Shown here: positions 48,268 through 62,007 of the stretch, piece after piece
How the letters are laid out: every line of letters starts with the position of its first letter
How positions within the stretch are numbered: position 1 is the stretch's first letter
NCBI RefSeq assembly: GCF_005405885.1
Contig: NZ_BJFL01000002.1
Location: forward strand, 62,001 to 126,000
Length of the DNA stretch: 64,000 nt
Origin: Gandjariella thermophila
Lineage (GTDB): Bacteria > Actinomycetota > Actinomycetes > Mycobacteriales > Pseudonocardiaceae
Direction of reading: 5' to 3'
Position numbers and translations under genes: made by a program
The notes under the pieces: model-generated
Told to the model about the DNA's origin: nothing
Databases searched by the model: none
Seen by the model: only the letters and a program-made list of their open reading frames with translations

Positions 48268-48815
48268 TCAGGTTCTTGCTGGTGCTGGTGGTGGTCGCGT
48301 TCTTCGTGCTGTGCGCGGCCGCGATGTGGTGGGGCTGGCGGAACCGGGCCCGCCGGCAGGCCGCGGTGCTGCCGCCGTTCCCCGAGGCGCCCGCGTGGTG
48401 GCGGGACGGGAAGCCGGATCGGACCCCGCTGCTGCCGGTGGCCACCGGCGTGTACGTGGGCACCACCACGGCGGGAGACTGGCAGGACCGGATCGCCGTT
48501 TCCGACGTCGGCTTCCGTGCGGCGGCCGAGCTCGCGCTGTTCGACGCCGGGCTGGTGGTGTCCCGGTCCGGCGCGAGCCCGCTGTGGATCCCGGTGGAGG
48601 CGCTGCGCGAGGCACGCACCGACCGTGCGCTCGCCGGCAAGGTGATGACCGCGGACGGCCTGCTGGTGGTGCGCTGGCGGCTCGGCGACCACCTGCTGGA
48701 CACCGGATTCCGCGGCGACGACAAGGACTTGTACCCGCGGTGGGTGGCGGAGCTGAACCGCCTCGCCGAGCGGCACGCCCCCGCCGAGCGCACGCAGGGA
48801 GGCGCCGAGCAGTGA
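48264..48815 (+). CDS. Small single-pass membrane protein in the pyr operon (PH-like)
   Basis: A 183-residue protein with one N-terminal transmembrane helix ([20 protein letters not shown], then MWWGW), a short PPFP linker and a cytoplasmic beta-rich domain ([40 protein letters not shown]) resembling bacterial PH-like domains. The same gene occurs between pyrC and carA in mycobacteria and other actinobacteria. Function unknown; no link to pyrimidine chemistry is evident beyond the strict operon coupling (ATGA overlap with pyrC, GTGA overlap with carA). Confidence 0.85.
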   Translation: MIRFLLVLVVVAFFVLCAAAMWWGWRNRARRQAAVLPPFPEAPAWWRDGKPDRTPLLPVATGVYVGTTTAGDWQDRIAVSDVGFRAAAELALFDAGLVVSRSGASPLWIPVEALREARTDRALAGKVMTADGLLVVRWRLGDHLLDTGFRGDDKDLYPRWVAELNRLAERHAPAERTQGGAEQ

Positions 48816-49962
48816 CGACCCCGACGAGTAGTGGACCGGCCGCGCTGGTGCTGGAGGACGGCCGGATCTTCCGCGGCGAGGCATACGGGGCCGTGGGCCG
48901 CAGCCTCGGCGAGGTGGTGTTCGCCACCGGGATGACCGGTTACCAGGAGACCCTGACCGACCCGTCCTACCACCGGCAGATCGTGGTGCAGACCGCGCCG
49001 CAGATCGGCAACACCGGCTGGAACGACGAGGACGACGAGTCCAGCCGGATCTGGGTGGCCGGGTACGTGGTCCGCGACCCGGCGCGCGTTCCGTCGAACT
49101 GGCGGTCCCGCCGGTCACTGTCCGACGAGTTGGCCCGGCAGGGCGTGGTCGGCATCGCCGGCGTGGACACCAGGACGTTGACCAGGCACATCCGCGAGGC
49201 CGGCGCGATGCGAGCCGGGGTGTTCTCCGGCGACGCGCTGCGCGACGACGCCGAGATGGTGGCCGAGGTGCGGGAGAGCCCGTCGATGGTCGGCGCGGAC
49301 CTGGCCGGCGAGGTCACCACGGCGAAGCCGTACGTGGTACCGGCCGCCGGTGAGCGGCGGTTCCGGGTGGCCGCGATGGACCTGGGCATCAAGTCGAACA
49401 CGCCGCGGATGATGTCCGAGCGGGGCATCGAGGTGCACGTGCTGCCGCTGACCTCGACCCTGGACGACGTGCTCGCCGTCGAGCCGGACGGGGTGTTCCT
49501 GGCCAACGGCCCCGGTGACCCGGCCACCGCGACCCACGCGATCGAGCTGACCCGGGAGATCCTGTCCCGCCGGCTGCCGCTGTTCGGCATCTGCTTCGGC
49601 AACCAGATCCTCGGCCGGGCGCTCGGCCTGGGCACGTACAAGATGCGCTACGGCCACCGCGGGATCAACGTGCCGGTCATCGACGTCGCCACCGGCCGGG
49701 TGGCGATCACCGCGCACAACCACGGGTTCGCCCTGGAGGGCGAGCCGGGGCAGCGGTTCGACTCCGCGTTCGGCGCGGCCCAGGTGAGCCACTACTGCCC
49801 GAACGATGGCACCGTGGAGGGCCTGCGCTGCCTGGACACCCCGGCGTTCAGCGTGCAGTACCACCCCGAGGCGGCCGCCGGCCCACACGACGCCGCGCCG
49901 CTGTTCGACGAGTTCGCAAGCCTCATGACCGGAGGCACGAGCGTGAAGGGCGGGGCCGCCTG

Positions 49963-49963
<1 letters not shown>
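48812..49963 (+). CDS. carA: Carbamoyl-phosphate synthase small (glutaminase) subunit
   Basis: A 383-residue subunit that hydrolyses glutamine and channels ammonia to CarB. The N-terminal domain shows [15 protein letters not shown] and [14 protein letters not shown]. In the class I glutaminase domain the nucleophile is C261 in [10 protein letters not shown], and the catalytic His/Glu are in [14 protein letters not shown] start overlapping the upstream gene. Confidence 0.97.
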
Positions 49964-53279
<3,316 letters not shown>

Positions 53280-53283
<4 letters not shown>

Positions 53284-54179
53284 GCGGCCCGGGGCCGACC
53301 CGCGCCGAGCACGGTGACCACGGCGCGCGGGCCCGCGGGCGGGGCGGCGTGGCGGACGGCTTCGGCGGGCGGCTCGCCGAAGCCATGTCCGCCCGCGGAC
53401 CGCTGTGCGTGGGTATCGACCCGCACCCGGGTCTGCTGCAGGCGTGGGGGCTGCCCGCGGACCCCGTCGGGCTGGAGCGGTTCGCGCTGACCTGCGTCGA
53501 GGCGCTGGCCGGTGAGGTCGCCGCGGTGAAACCGCAGTCGGCGTTCTTCGAGGCGTACGGCGCGCGCGGGATCGCCGTGCTGGAGCGGGTGATCGCCGAG
53601 ACCCGGTCCGGCGGAGCGCTCGTGGTGCTGGACGCCAAGCGCGGCGACATCGGGTCCACCATGGCCGCCTATGCGGCCGCCTACCTCGCCGACGGCGCGC
53701 CGCTGGCGGCGGACGCGGTGACCCTCTCGCCGTACCTGGGTTTCGGCTCGCTGACGCCCGCGCTGGACGCGGCCGCGGTCGCCGGTCGCGGCGTGTTCGT
53801 GCTGGCCCGCACCTCAAACCCGGAGGGCGCCGAGGTGCAGCGCGCGGTGACGGAGTCCGGCAGCAGCGTGGCGCAGGCGGTGGTGGACGCCGCCGCGGAG
53901 CGCAACGCGGGCGCGAGCCCGATGGGCGGGGTCGGCGTGGTCGTCGGCGCCACGGTCGGCGATTCCGGACTGGACCTGACCCGGCTGAACGGCCCCATCC
54001 TGGCGCCCGGCCTGGGTGCGCAGGGTGCCACGGCCGCCGACCTGCGGCGGGTGTTCGGCGCGGCGACGCCGTGGGTGCTGCCCACCTCGTCGCGGGACGT
54101 GCTGCGCCACGGTCCGGATGCCACCGCGCTGCGCGCCGCCGCCGCGCGCGTCCGCGACGAGCTGGTCGCGGACCGGTAG
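53280..54179 (+). CDS. pyrF: Orotidine 5'-phosphate decarboxylase (type 2)
   Basis: A 299-residue decarboxylase of the long actinobacterial subfamily. Conserved stretches are [29 protein letters not shown], and [20 protein letters not shown] with the Lys-Asp pair of the catalytic array; [20 protein letters not shown] closes the barrel. The ATG overlaps the carB stop (ATGA); the first 25 residues are unconserved and a GTG at 53349 is a possible alternative. Confidence 0.95.
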
Positions 54180-54204
54180 CCGACGCCCGCCGGAGCTGGT
54201 TCGC

Positions 54205-54225
54205 TACCCTGCGGCGCTGAGGGTA
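54205..54225 (+). terminator. Possible terminator after pyrF
   Basis: TACCCT (54205-54210) and AGGGTA (54220-54225) pair around a 9-nt loop 26 bp after the pyrF stop. The stem is short, so this is tentative. Confidence 0.4.
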
Positions 54226-54580
54226 AGCAGCGCGTAATCCTCGGTCAATTTTCGGCTCAAACCCCCTGAGCTGCGGAAACGTTGGTATGATCCGGCACGG
54301 CGGCGTGATCTTGGCCGGGTGGCTGGTATGGGCCGAGCCCATGCGCATACCACACGGTCGGTTGCCGTCGCGTCACCGGTGGCGGTGATCAGGCTGTCGG
54401 GGGCCCTTGGTAGTTATTCCACTCGCCGTGGCCCTCCGGCGCAGCCTTTAACCCGACCGGGTGGGTTCGTTGTTGGCGCGAATGTCGCGTTGACATCGCG
54501 GACCCGCGTTGTGCGCAGCGAGAAGCGGTCGGTACGGTCGCGGCACCGATCAGAGAAACACCCACACCACGGAGGAGATA
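54226..54580 (+). promoter_or_regulatory. mihF upstream region: extended -10, hairpin, proximal promoter
   Basis: This 355-bp stretch has no gene. TGGTATGAT (54283-54291) is an extended -10 box. TGGTATG (54324-54330) and CATACCA (54346-54352) enclose ATGGGC/GCCCAT (54328-54333 and 54337-54342), two mutually compatible stems of one hairpin-like structure. Nearer the gene, TTGTGC (54509-54514) and TACGGT (54533-54538), 18 bp apart, form a plausible promoter. Long leaders with several promoters would fit a highly expressed nucleoid gene. Confidence 0.5.
54509..54538 (+). promoter_or_regulatory. mihF: Candidate proximal mihF promoter
   Basis: TTGTGC and TACGGT separated by 18 bp, 43 bp before the mihF start codon. 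A TTGACA at 54490-54495 is nearby but has no matching -10 box. Confidence 0.45.
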
Positions 54581-54898
54581 GTGGCCCTTCCCCAGCTGAC
54601 CGAGGAGCAGCGGGCCGCAGCGCTGGAGAAGGCGGCTGCTGCTCGTCGCGCTCGGGCTGAGCTCAAGGAGCGCCTCAAGCGCGGTGGCACCACCCTCAAG
54701 GAGGTGCTTGCCGCTGCGGACAACGACGAGGTCCTGGGCAAGATGAAGGTTTCCGCCTTGCTGGAGGCGCTGCCCGGGGTCGGTAAGGTCCGTGCGGCGC
54801 AGATCATGGAGCGGCTGGAGATCGCTCCAAGCCGCAGGCTGCGCGGTCTGGGCGAGCGGCAGCGCAAGGCTCTGCTTGCCGAGTTCAGCGGCGAGTGA
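54581..54898 (+). CDS. mihF: Actinobacterial integration host factor MihF/sIHF
   Basis: A 105-residue nucleoid-associated protein, unrelated to the HU/IHF fold of other bacteria, with a long N-terminal helix ([20 protein letters not shown]) and a helix-two-turn-helix DNA-binding domain containing [20 protein letters not shown] and the [11 protein letters not shown] basic patch. It bends and compacts DNA and is essential in mycobacteria. GGAGGAGATA precedes the GTG. The stop overlaps gmk by 4 bp. Confidence 0.95.
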   Translation: MALPQLTEEQRAAALEKAAAARRARAELKERLKRGGTTLKEVLAAADNDEVLGKMKVSALLEALPGVGKVRAAQIMERLEIAPSRRLRGLGERQRKALLAEFSGE

Positions 54899-55503
54899 GC
54901 GTCGAAGGGCCGGGGCCGGGCGGGCTCGTCCGGCCCCGGCTCACCGTCGTCTCCGGCCCGTCGGGCGTCGGGAAGTCCAGCGTGCTCGCCGAACTGCGCC
55001 GACTACGGCCGGACGTGTTCTTCAGCGTCTCGGTGACCACTCGGGCCCCGCGCCCCGGCGAGGTCGACGGCGTCCATTACCACTTCGTCGACCGGGACAC
55101 CTTCCACCGCATGCTGGCGGCGGGTGAGCTGCTGGAGCACGCCGAGTACGCCGGCAACCTGTACGGCACGCCCCGCCGCCCGGTGGAGGAGACCCTGGCC
55201 GCCGGGACCCCGGCCGTGCTGGAGATCGAGCTGCAGGGCGCCCGCCAGGTGCGCAGGGCCATGCCCGAGGCGCAGCTGGTGATGCTCGCCCCACCCTCCT
55301 GGGAGGCGCTGGTCGACCGGCTCGCCGGCCGAGGCACCGAGGACTCCGAGGTGGTGCGGCGGCGGCTGGACGTGGCCAGGGAGGAACTGGCCGCGGCCGA
55401 GGAGTTCGACGCGGTCGTGGTGAACACCGACGTGCGGGCGGCGGCCGCCGAGTTGCTAACCTTGGTAGTCGGCCCTGGGCCCGGTGGCGCCGCTCGCCCG
55501 TGA
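54895..55503 (+). CDS. gmk: Guanylate kinase
   Basis: A 202-residue P-loop kinase that converts GMP to GDP. Walker A is [20 protein letters not shown]-binding residues are in [21 protein letters not shown] and [15 protein letters not shown], and the lid has [20 protein letters not shown] start in a 4-bp overlap with mihF. Confidence 0.96.
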   Translation: MSVEGPGPGGLVRPRLTVVSGPSGVGKSSVLAELRRLRPDVFFSVSVTTRAPRPGEVDGVHYHFVDRDTFHRMLAAGELLEHAEYAGNLYGTPRRPVEETLAAGTPAVLEIELQGARQVRRAMPEAQLVMLAPPSWEALVDRLAGRGTEDSEVVRRRLDVAREELAAAEEFDAVVVNTDVRAAAAELLTLVVGPGPGGAARP

Positions 55504-55574
55504 CGCGAGCACGCACCGCGGCGAGCCCGGGACGGCAGACCCGCCACCATGAGCCAACCGCAGGAGCATCGCGA

Positions 55575-55865
55575 GTGACCATTCCCACCGAGCTGGGCGC
55601 CCTGGGCGAGCCGACGAGCACCGTCCCGGAGGGCATCACCAACCCGCCCATCGACGACCTGCTGGAAAAGGTCAGCTCGAAGTACGCGCTGGTGATCTTC
55701 GCCGCGAAGCGCGCCCGCCAGATCAACGACTACTACGCGCAGCTCGGCGAGGGGCTGCTGGAGTACGTCGGCCCGCTCGTCGAGCCGGGACCGCGGGAGA
55801 AGCCGCTGTCCATCGCGCTGCGCGAGATCCACGCCGGGCTGCTCGAGCACACCGAGGGCGAGTGA
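55575..55865 (+). CDS. rpoZ: RNA polymerase omega subunit
   Basis: A 96-residue subunit that helps assemble beta-prime. [20 protein letters not shown] and [20 protein letters not shown] are the conserved core, with the usual actinobacterial C-terminal extension. The GTG at 55575 has CAGGAGCATCGCGA upstream; the frame is open further 5' (to 55500) but without homology. It overlaps coaBC by 4 bp. Confidence 0.95.
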   Translation: MTIPTELGALGEPTSTVPEGITNPPIDDLLEKVSSKYALVIFAAKRARQINDYYAQLGEGLLEYVGPLVEPGPREKPLSIALREIHAGLLEHTEGE

Positions 55866-57256
55866 GCGATACCCCCGACGCACGCCCGGGGGCGGAGCCG
55901 GCCGACGTCCCTCCTTCCGCGGAGGCGAACCTGATCGAGTCGGCGGACGCGCTTGCCCCGGGGGAGGGCGGCGCGGAGGTCGCGGCGGAGGTGGCCGTGG
56001 ACGCCGCCGACGAGCGCCCGCCCGGGGAGGCGGGCGCCGCCGACCGGCCGAGGGTGGTGCTGGGCGTCGGCGGTGGCATCGCTGCCTACAAGGCGTGCGA
56101 GGTGCTCCGCCGGCTCACCGAGACCGGCCATGCCGTGCGGGTGGTGCCCACCGAGTCGGCGCTGCGATTCGTCGGCGCCGCCACCTTCGAGGCGCTGTCC
56201 GGCCAGCCGGTGCGTACCGGCGTCTTCGAGGACGTGCCGGACGTGGCGCACGTGCGCATCGGGCAGACCGCCGACCTGGTGGTGGTCGCCCCGGCCACCG
56301 CGGACCTGCTGGCCAGGGCCGCGCACGGGCGGGCCGACGACCTGCTCGCCGCGACCCTGCTGACCGCCCGCTGCCCGGTGCTGATGGTGCCGGCCATGCA
56401 CACCGAGATGTGGGAGCACCCGGCCACCCGGGACAACGTGGCGCTGCTGCGCTCCCGCGGGGTGGTGGTGGCCGAGCCGGCGAGCGGCCGGCTGACCGGC
56501 CCGGACACCGGCAGGGGCCGGCTGCCCGACCCGGCGGAGATCGTCGACCTGGCCCGGCTGCTGCTGGCCCGGCCGGACGCGTTGCCCCGGGACCTGGTGG
56601 GTCGCCGGGTCGTGGTGTCCGCGGGCGGCACGCGGGAGCCGCTGGATCCGGTGCGCTTCCTGGGCAACCGGTCCTCCGGCCGGCAGGGCTACGCGCTGGC
56701 CAGGGTGGCCGCGCAGCGCGGCGCCCGGGTCACCCTGGTCGCGGCGAACACCGCGGGGCTGCCCGACCCGGCCGGGGCCGAGGTGGTGCGGGTCGACACC
56801 GCCGAGGCGCTGCGGCAGGCCATGCACGCCGCCGCCGAGGACGCCGACGTGCTGGTCATGGCCGCCGCCGTGGCTGACTTCCGCCCGGCACGGCCGGCCG
56901 GCTACAAGATCAAGAAGACCGACCGGGACCCGGAACCGGTCGCGCTCGCCCGCACCGCCGACGTGCTCGCCGAGTTGGTCCGCGACCGCCGGCCCGGGCA
57001 GGTCATCGTCGGGTTCGCCGCCGAGACCGGTGACGCCGGCACCGACGTGCTGGCGCACGGGCGGGCCAAGTTCGCCCGCAAGCGCTGTGACCTGCTGGTG
57101 GTCAACGCCGTGGGCGAGGGTCGCGCGTTCGAGGTCGAGGACAACGCGGGCTGGCTGCTGTCCGCGGACGGAACCGAGACTCCTATCCCACACGGCTCGA
57201 AGTCGCAACTGGCGGCCGCTGTGTGGGACGCGGTGACCGCGTTGCTCACCGATTGA
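55862..57256 (+). CDS. coaBC: Bifunctional phosphopantothenoylcysteine decarboxylase / phosphopantothenate-cysteine ligase
   Basis: A 464-residue bifunctional CoA-synthesis enzyme. After an acidic, Ala/Glu-rich N-terminal extension of about 60 residues comes the flavoprotein decarboxylase ([20 protein letters not shown], then [16 protein letters not shown] with the catalytic region), followed by the CTP-dependent ligase ([33 protein letters not shown]). The extension is longer than in mycobacterial homologues; the start could be further in, but the GTGA overlap with rpoZ supports 55862. Confidence 0.95.
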   Translation: MSDTPDARPGAEPADVPPSAEANLIESADALAPGEGGAEVAAEVAVDAADERPPGEAGAADRPRVVLGVGGGIAAYKACEVLRRLTETGHAVRVVPTESALRFVGAATFEALSGQPVRTGVFEDVPDVAHVRIGQTADLVVVAPATADLLARAAHGRADDLLAATLLTARCPVLMVPAMHTEMWEHPATRDNVALLRSRGVVVAEPASGRLTGPDTGRGRLPDPAEIVDLARLLLARPDALPRDLVGRRVVVSAGGTREPLDPVRFLGNRSSGRQGYALARVAAQRGARVTLVAANTAGLPDPAGAEVVRVDTAEALRQAMHAAAEDADVLVMAAAVADFRPARPAGYKIKKTDRDPEPVALARTADVLAELVRDRRPGQVIVGFAAETGDAGTDVLAHGRAKFARKRCDLLVVNAVGEGRAFEVEDNAGWLLSADGTETPIPHGSKSQLAAAVWDAVTALLTD

Positions 57257-57323
57257 GCCACATCCCGGCCGCAGTTGCGTAGGCTGAACGTGCTTGTCAA
57301 CTTTGGACGAGAGTGGGGTGCCC

Positions 57324-58526
57324 GTGACCGAGGCCAGTCGGAGGCTGTTTACCAGTGAGTCGGTGACCGAGGGGCATCCGGACAAGATCTGCGATGCCAT
57401 CAGCGACTCGATCCTGGACGCCCTGTTGGCGAAGGACCCGCGGTCGCGGGTGGCGGTGGAGACGCTGGTGACCACCGGTCAGGTGCACGTGGCCGGTGAG
57501 GTGACCACCGAGGCGTACGCGGATATCCCGGCGATCGTCCGGGACACCATCCTGAACATCGGTTACGACTCTTCGGCCAAGGGCTTCGACGGTCACTCCT
57601 GCGGGGTGAACGTGGCCATCGGGTCGCAGTCCCCGGACATCGCCCAGGGTGTGGACGCGGCGTACGAGTCCCGGGTGGAGGCGGCCGAGGACGAGATCGC
57701 CCGGCAGGGCGCCGGTGACCAGGGCCTAATGTTCGGCTACGCGTGCACCGACACCCCGGAGCTGATGCCGCTGCCGATCGCGCTGGCGCACCGGCTGGCC
57801 CGCCGGCTGACCCGGGTGCGCAAGGACGGGTCACTGCCGTACCTGCGGCCGGACGGCAAGACGCAGGTGACCATCGAGTACGCCGGCGAGCAGGCGGTGC
57901 GGCTGGACACCGTGGTGGTGTCCACCCAGCACGCCGAGGGCATCGACCTGGACAAGATGCTCGCGGTGGACATCCGCGAGCAGGTGGTCGGCCCGGAGAT
58001 CGACGGGCTCGCCCTGCACACCGACAACGTGCGCCTGCTGGTGAACCCGACCGGGCGGTTCGTGGTGGGCGGCCCGATGGGGGATGCCGGTCTGACCGGT
58101 CGGAAGATCATCGTGGACACCTACGGTGGGATGGCCCGCCACGGCGGCGGCGCGTTCTCCGGCAAGGACCCGTCCAAGGTGGACCGGTCCGCGGCGTACG
58201 CGATGCGCTGGGTGGCCAAGAACGCGGTGGCCGCCGGGTTGGCCTCGCGGATCGAGGTGCAGGTGGCCTACGCGATCGGCAAGGCCGCGCCGGTGGGGTT
58301 GTTCGTGGAGACCTTCGGCACCGAGACGGTGGATCCGGTGAAGATCCAGGCGGCCATCAACGAGGTGTTCGACCTGCGGCCGGCGGCGATCATCCGGGAT
58401 CTGGACCTGTTGCGGCCGATCTACGCGCAGACCGCGGCGTACGGGCACTTCGGGCGGACCGACGTGGACCTGCCGTGGGAGCGCACCGACCGGGTGGACG
58501 CGCTGCGCGACGCCGCCGGCCTGTAG
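57324..58526 (+). CDS. metK: S-adenosylmethionine synthetase
   Basis: A 400-residue enzyme that makes SAM from methionine and [23 protein letters not shown] is the N-terminal methionine/ATP site, [12 protein letters not shown] and [19 protein letters not shown] are signature motifs. The GTG at 57324 fits homologues; a TTG at 57294 and a GTG at 57318 are upstream in frame. TAGGCT (57280-57285) may be the -10 box of its own promoter. A very strong hairpin terminator follows. Confidence 0.96.
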   Translation: MTEASRRLFTSESVTEGHPDKICDAISDSILDALLAKDPRSRVAVETLVTTGQVHVAGEVTTEAYADIPAIVRDTILNIGYDSSAKGFDGHSCGVNVAIGSQSPDIAQGVDAAYESRVEAAEDEIARQGAGDQGLMFGYACTDTPELMPLPIALAHRLARRLTRVRKDGSLPYLRPDGKTQVTIEYAGEQAVRLDTVVVSTQHAEGIDLDKMLAVDIREQVVGPEIDGLALHTDNVRLLVNPTGRFVVGGPMGDAGLTGRKIIVDTYGGMARHGGGAFSGKDPSKVDRSAAYAMRWVAKNAVAAGLASRIEVQVAYAIGKAAPVGLFVETFGTETVDPVKIQAAINEVFDLRPAAIIRDLDLLRPIYAQTAAYGHFGRTDVDLPWERTDRVDALRDAAGL

Positions 58527-58542
58527 CCGGTGCCCGGCGGAC

Positions 58543-58572
58543 GTGCCCGGCCGGCGCCGACCGGCCGGGCAC
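58543..58572 (+). terminator. Strong hairpin terminator after metK
   Basis: GTGCCCGGCCGG (58543-58554) and CCGGCCGGGCAC (58561-58572) form a perfect 12-bp stem with a 6-nt loop, 16 bp after the stop codon. No T-run follows. Confidence 0.85.
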
Positions 58573-58640
58573 CTGTGCCGCCAGGGCAGCGGCGGCTCTG
58601 CGACCGGCGGCCCTGACCAGCGCCGCTCTACCCTGGAAGG

Positions 58641-61034
58641 ATGCGGACCGAGCCGCGGTCGGCCGGGACGCTGCCGATCGAGCTCACCAGCTTCGTGGGG
58701 CGCCGCCGAGAAGTCGCCGAGGCCACCCGGCTGCTGCCGGCCGCCCGCCTGCTGACCGTGGTGGGCTTCGGCGGGGTCGGCAAGACGCGGTTGGCCATCC
58801 AGGTGGCGGCCAAGGTCGGGCGGGCCTTCCCGGACGGCCGGTGGTTCGTCGCGCTCGACTCGGTCGGCGATCCGACGCTGGTCCCCGAGACGGTGGCCAG
58901 CGCGCTGGGCCTACACGACCAGGCGGTGGACCCGACCACCCGGCTGACCGAATTCCTGGCGGACAAGCAGGCTCTGCTGGTGCTGGACAACTGCGAGCAC
59001 CTGGCCCAGGCCTGCGCCGATCTGGTGGGCCACCTGCTCGCGCACGCCCCCGGGCTGCGGATCCTGGCCACCTCCCGGCGCCTGCTGCACACGCCGGGTG
59101 AGCAGTCCCTGGCCGTGCCGCCGCTTCCGGTTCCCTCGGCGGAGGGGGACAGCGGTGGGGCCGAAGCGGTGACCCTGTTCGCCGAGCGCGCGGCCGCCGT
59201 GGTACCCGGCTTCCGGGTGGACGGCGGAAACCGGCGGGCGGTCACCGAGATCTGCCGCCGGCTGGACGGCATACCGCTGGCCATCGAGTTGGCCGCGGTG
59301 CGGTTGCGGAGCATGGCCCTGCCGGAACTGCTGACCCACCTGGAGGACGCGCTCCAGCTTCCCGCCGGCGACCTGGGCGGGGTGGCGCCGCGCCAGGCCA
59401 CGCTGGGCGCCGTGATCGACTGGAGTTACTGGCTCTGCTCCCCGGCGGAGCGGCTGCTCTGGGCGCGGGTCTCGGTCTTCAGCGGCGGCTTCGACCTGGT
59501 CGCGGCGGAGCAGGTGTGCGCGGGGGAGGGCGTGGACCGCGACTCGGTGCTCGACCTGGTCGCGGCGTTGCTGGACGAGTCGATCCTGACCCGGCACGAG
59601 ACGGCGGGCGGGCGGCACGTCCGGTACCGGATGCTGGACGTGATCCGCCGCTACGGTCGCTCGGTGCTGGCCGAGTCCGGCTGGCTGGACACCGCCCTGG
59701 CACGACACGTGGCCTGGTGCCGTCGGCTGGTCCGCGAGTGCGACGCCGCGTGGTTCGGCCCGGGGCAGGTCGACTGGTTGCTTCGGCTGCGGGGCGAGCA
59801 CGCCAACCTCCGGGCCGCGCTGGAGACCTGCCTGAGCGGCCCGGGAGACCCCACCGCCGCCCTGGAGATCACCGGCGCGCTGCGCGGCTACTGGATCGGC
59901 TGCGGCCTGCTGCGCGAGGGGCGGGTGTGGCTGGGCCGGGCCCTCGCCGCCGCTCCCGAGCCCACGCCGGCCCGGGCGGCAGCGCTGTTCGCCGCCGGCT
60001 ACCTGGCGGCCATGGCGGGCGAACCGGGCACCGCCCGGGCCAGGTTCGAGGAGGCCGCCCCGCTCGCCGAACGGTTCGGCGAACGGGGCCTGCTCGCCGA
60101 GATCCGGCGCGGCCTGGCCCTGGTCGCCTTCCAGCGCGGCGACCACCCGACCGCGCTGGCCGCCACCGACGACGTGCTGGCCGGGCAGCGCGCCGCCGGC
60201 GACCTCGCCGGCCTGTCCAACAGCCTGTTCCAGCGGGCGCTGATCGGCGCGTTCCTCCGCGACCGCGGCGCGGTGCGGCCGGCCGAGGAGTGCGTGGCCA
60301 TCTGCGACCGGCGCGGCGCCGGCTGGTCCGGGGCGTACGCGCGGTGGGTGCTCGGCCTGGCCAGGTTCGAGGCGGGCGACCCGGGTGGTGCGAAGGAACC
60401 GCTGCGACGGGCCATCCCGCTGTTGCGGGAACTGGACGACACCATGGGCATCGCGCAGTGCCTGGAGACGCTGGCCTGGTGCGCGGCGGCGGAGGGTCGG
60501 GCGGAGCAGGCCGCGCGGCTGGTGGGCGCCGCCCGCACCGTGTACCGGGCGAGCGGGGCCCGGCTGTCCGAGGCGACACAGTCCCATCACGCCCAGGTCG
60601 ACGAGTACCAGGCGCGGCTGCGCCGGGCGCTGGGGCCGCGGAGCTACCGGACCATCGTCGCCGAGGGCGAGTCGTTCGACCTCGACCAGGCCATCGACGA
60701 CGCCCTCGAGCGCGGACGGCCGGCGGCCACCCCGGCGCCGACCGAGCCGGCACCGGCCGGGGGACCGCTGACCGCCCGGGAGCGGGAGATCGCCCAACTG
60801 GTCAGCGAGGGGCTCTCCAACCGCGCGATCGCGCAACGGTTGCTGATCGCGCCGCGCACCGCCGAGACCCACGTGGAGAACATCCTCACCAAGCTCGGCT
60901 TCACCAGCCGGGCACAGGTCGCGGCGTGGGTGGCGGCCAACCACTCCGGGGCGTCGCCAAGCCCGTTACGCACGGTGTGCGATCCCGGGCGGGTACGGAT
61001 GCCGGTACGGAAACATACGCACCGGCATCGGTAG
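58641..61034 (+). CDS. Large ATP-binding LuxR-family regulator
   Basis: A 797-residue regulator. An NB-ARC-like/AAA ATPase domain begins near residue 35 with Walker A VVGFGGVGKTRLAIQV and Walker B ALLVLDNCEHLAQAC, and ILATSRRLL as sensor. A winged helix with PAERLLWARVSVFSGGFDL follows, then a TPR-like helical region (about residues 420-680) and a C-terminal LuxR helix-turn-helix: LTAREREIAQLVSEGLSNRA and IAQRLLIAPRTAETHVENIL. Such proteins switch on target operons when a ligand binds; target and ligand are unknown. The ATG at 58641 lies 7 nt after TACCCT, with GGAAGG between, so it may be leaderless. The gene interrupts the metK-priA order of relatives. Confidence 0.92.
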   Translation: MRTEPRSAGTLPIELTSFVGRRREVAEATRLLPAARLLTVVGFGGVGKTRLAIQVAAKVGRAFPDGRWFVALDSVGDPTLVPETVASALGLHDQAVDPTTRLTEFLADKQALLVLDNCEHLAQACADLVGHLLAHAPGLRILATSRRLLHTPGEQSLAVPPLPVPSAEGDSGGAEAVTLFAERAAAVVPGFRVDGGNRRAVTEICRRLDGIPLAIELAAVRLRSMALPELLTHLEDALQLPAGDLGGVAPRQATLGAVIDWSYWLCSPAERLLWARVSVFSGGFDLVAAEQVCAGEGVDRDSVLDLVAALLDESILTRHETAGGRHVRYRMLDVIRRYGRSVLAESGWLDTALARHVAWCRRLVRECDAAWFGPGQVDWLLRLRGEHANLRAALETCLSGPGDPTAALEITGALRGYWIGCGLLREGRVWLGRALAAAPEPTPARAAALFAAGYLAAMAGEPGTARARFEEAAPLAERFGERGLLAEIRRGLALVAFQRGDHPTALAATDDVLAGQRAAGDLAGLSNSLFQRALIGAFLRDRGAVRPAEECVAICDRRGAGWSGAYARWVLGLARFEAGDPGGAKEPLRRAIPLLRELDDTMGIAQCLETLAWCAAAEGRAEQAARLVGAARTVYRASGARLSEATQSHHAQVDEYQARLRRALGPRSYRTIVAEGESFDLDQAIDDALERGRPAATPAPTEPAPAGGPLTAREREIAQLVSEGLSNRAIAQRLLIAPRTAETHVENILTKLGFTSRAQVAAWVAANHSGASPSPLRTVCDPGRVRMPVRKHTHRHR

Positions 61035-61120
61035 GTTCGCCGATCCACTCCCGCCGCCGGTGGGCCAGGCTGTGAGGTGACCGGGGCCACTGCCCGCGGA
61101 GCGTCAGGAAGGTGAGGTGA

Positions 61121-61342
61121 GTGACGACGATGGCGATCGAGTCCACTCTCCGCCCCTGCCGGCGCTGCCAGCACTCGACGGTGCTGATCCGTTACCCCTG
61201 GGGTGGGCAGTGGCTGCACGTCGGGACGTGGCGCCCCTGGTGTGACGTTCCGATGCCCGGCCGGGCCGGCCCGCCGGCCCACGCCCCGACTGACCGGGTG
61301 GCGCTGCTCCACGCCCCGGACGGCGCGCCGCCCGGCTCATGA
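61121..61342 (+). CDS. Small cysteine-containing protein of unknown function
   Basis: A 73-residue protein: STLRPCRRCQHSTVLIRYPW, GGQWLHVGTWRPWCDVPMPG, then a Pro/Ala-rich tail. The CRRC pair plus a later Cys and His could bind zinc. The start GTG at 61121 follows GGAAGGTGAGGTGA. It is followed 76 bp later by another unknown small gene on the same strand, and both lie between the LuxR regulator and priA. Not recognised; no function is proposed. Confidence 0.55.
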   Translation: MTTMAIESTLRPCRRCQHSTVLIRYPWGGQWLHVGTWRPWCDVPMPGRAGPPAHAPTDRVALLHAPDGAPPGS

Positions 61343-61418
61343 GCGCGGTGGGGCGCCGCCCTCCCCACCGGCTTGCCCCACCGCGCTCCGTCATCGCACA
61401 CAAGGAGGCTCAATCGCG

Positions 61419-61907
61419 ATGACGACCGTGGATCTTGTCCGTCCGATCCCCGCGGTCGTCGCCGACACCGAGGCGACCTGCCACGAGGACTACCACGAGC
61501 GCTACGGCTGGCCGATCACCGGCAATCCGAGCGCCGGCACTACCGCGATCATCCTGGGCCACCCCGTGGACGCCGTGGTGATGTCCGCCGAACTCGGCCG
61601 TGCGGTCAAGTTCTTCCTGTCGATCCGCATGCTCGGCGGCCCGATCATCTCCTACCCCGGCCACCCCGAGCGCTGGGCGTTCCTCACCCAACCCGCCACC
61701 CCCACCACCGAGCGCGCCCTGGATGACCTGGCCCGGCTCGACGTGGCGCTGCCACGGAAGGGTGCCCTGCTCCTGCTGCCACCCTCCACCACGCCCTTCG
61801 GCGAGGCGGAGTGGGTGGCCGAGCCGGTGTCCGACAACCCGCTGGCGCCGTGGCACACCGTGGTCGCCGCGGTGCGCTCGATGTTCGCCGAACATCCCCC
61901 GTGGTGA
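61419..61907 (+). CDS. Protein of unknown function
   Basis: A 162-residue protein with a strong ribosome-binding site (AAGGAGGCTCAATCGCG before ATG 61419). It reads MTTVDLVRPIPAVVADTEAT at the start, then ERYGWPITGNPSAGTTAIIL, FFLSIRMLGGPIISYPGHPE, RWAFLTQPATPTTERALDDL and LLLLPPSTTPFGEAEWVAEP. This layout recalls the N-terminal part of bifunctional primase/polymerase-like proteins (a RWAFLT strand and a PPS turn), but the catalytic acidic residues are not evident, so the similarity is only a hint. Small proteins of this kind are common in Pseudonocardiaceae. Confidence 0.6.
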   Translation: MTTVDLVRPIPAVVADTEATCHEDYHERYGWPITGNPSAGTTAIILGHPVDAVVMSAELGRAVKFFLSIRMLGGPIISYPGHPERWAFLTQPATPTTERALDDLARLDVALPRKGALLLLPPSTTPFGEAEWVAEPVSDNPLAPWHTVVAAVRSMFAEHPPW

Positions 61908-62007
61908 CCGGAGCGGGCCCGCCGCCGGCCGGATCGGAACGGCCCGCACCGGGCGCGCTCGCGGGTCCGTCGCCGGTCACCGCACCGCGCTCTGGTAGAG
62001 AAGCGGC

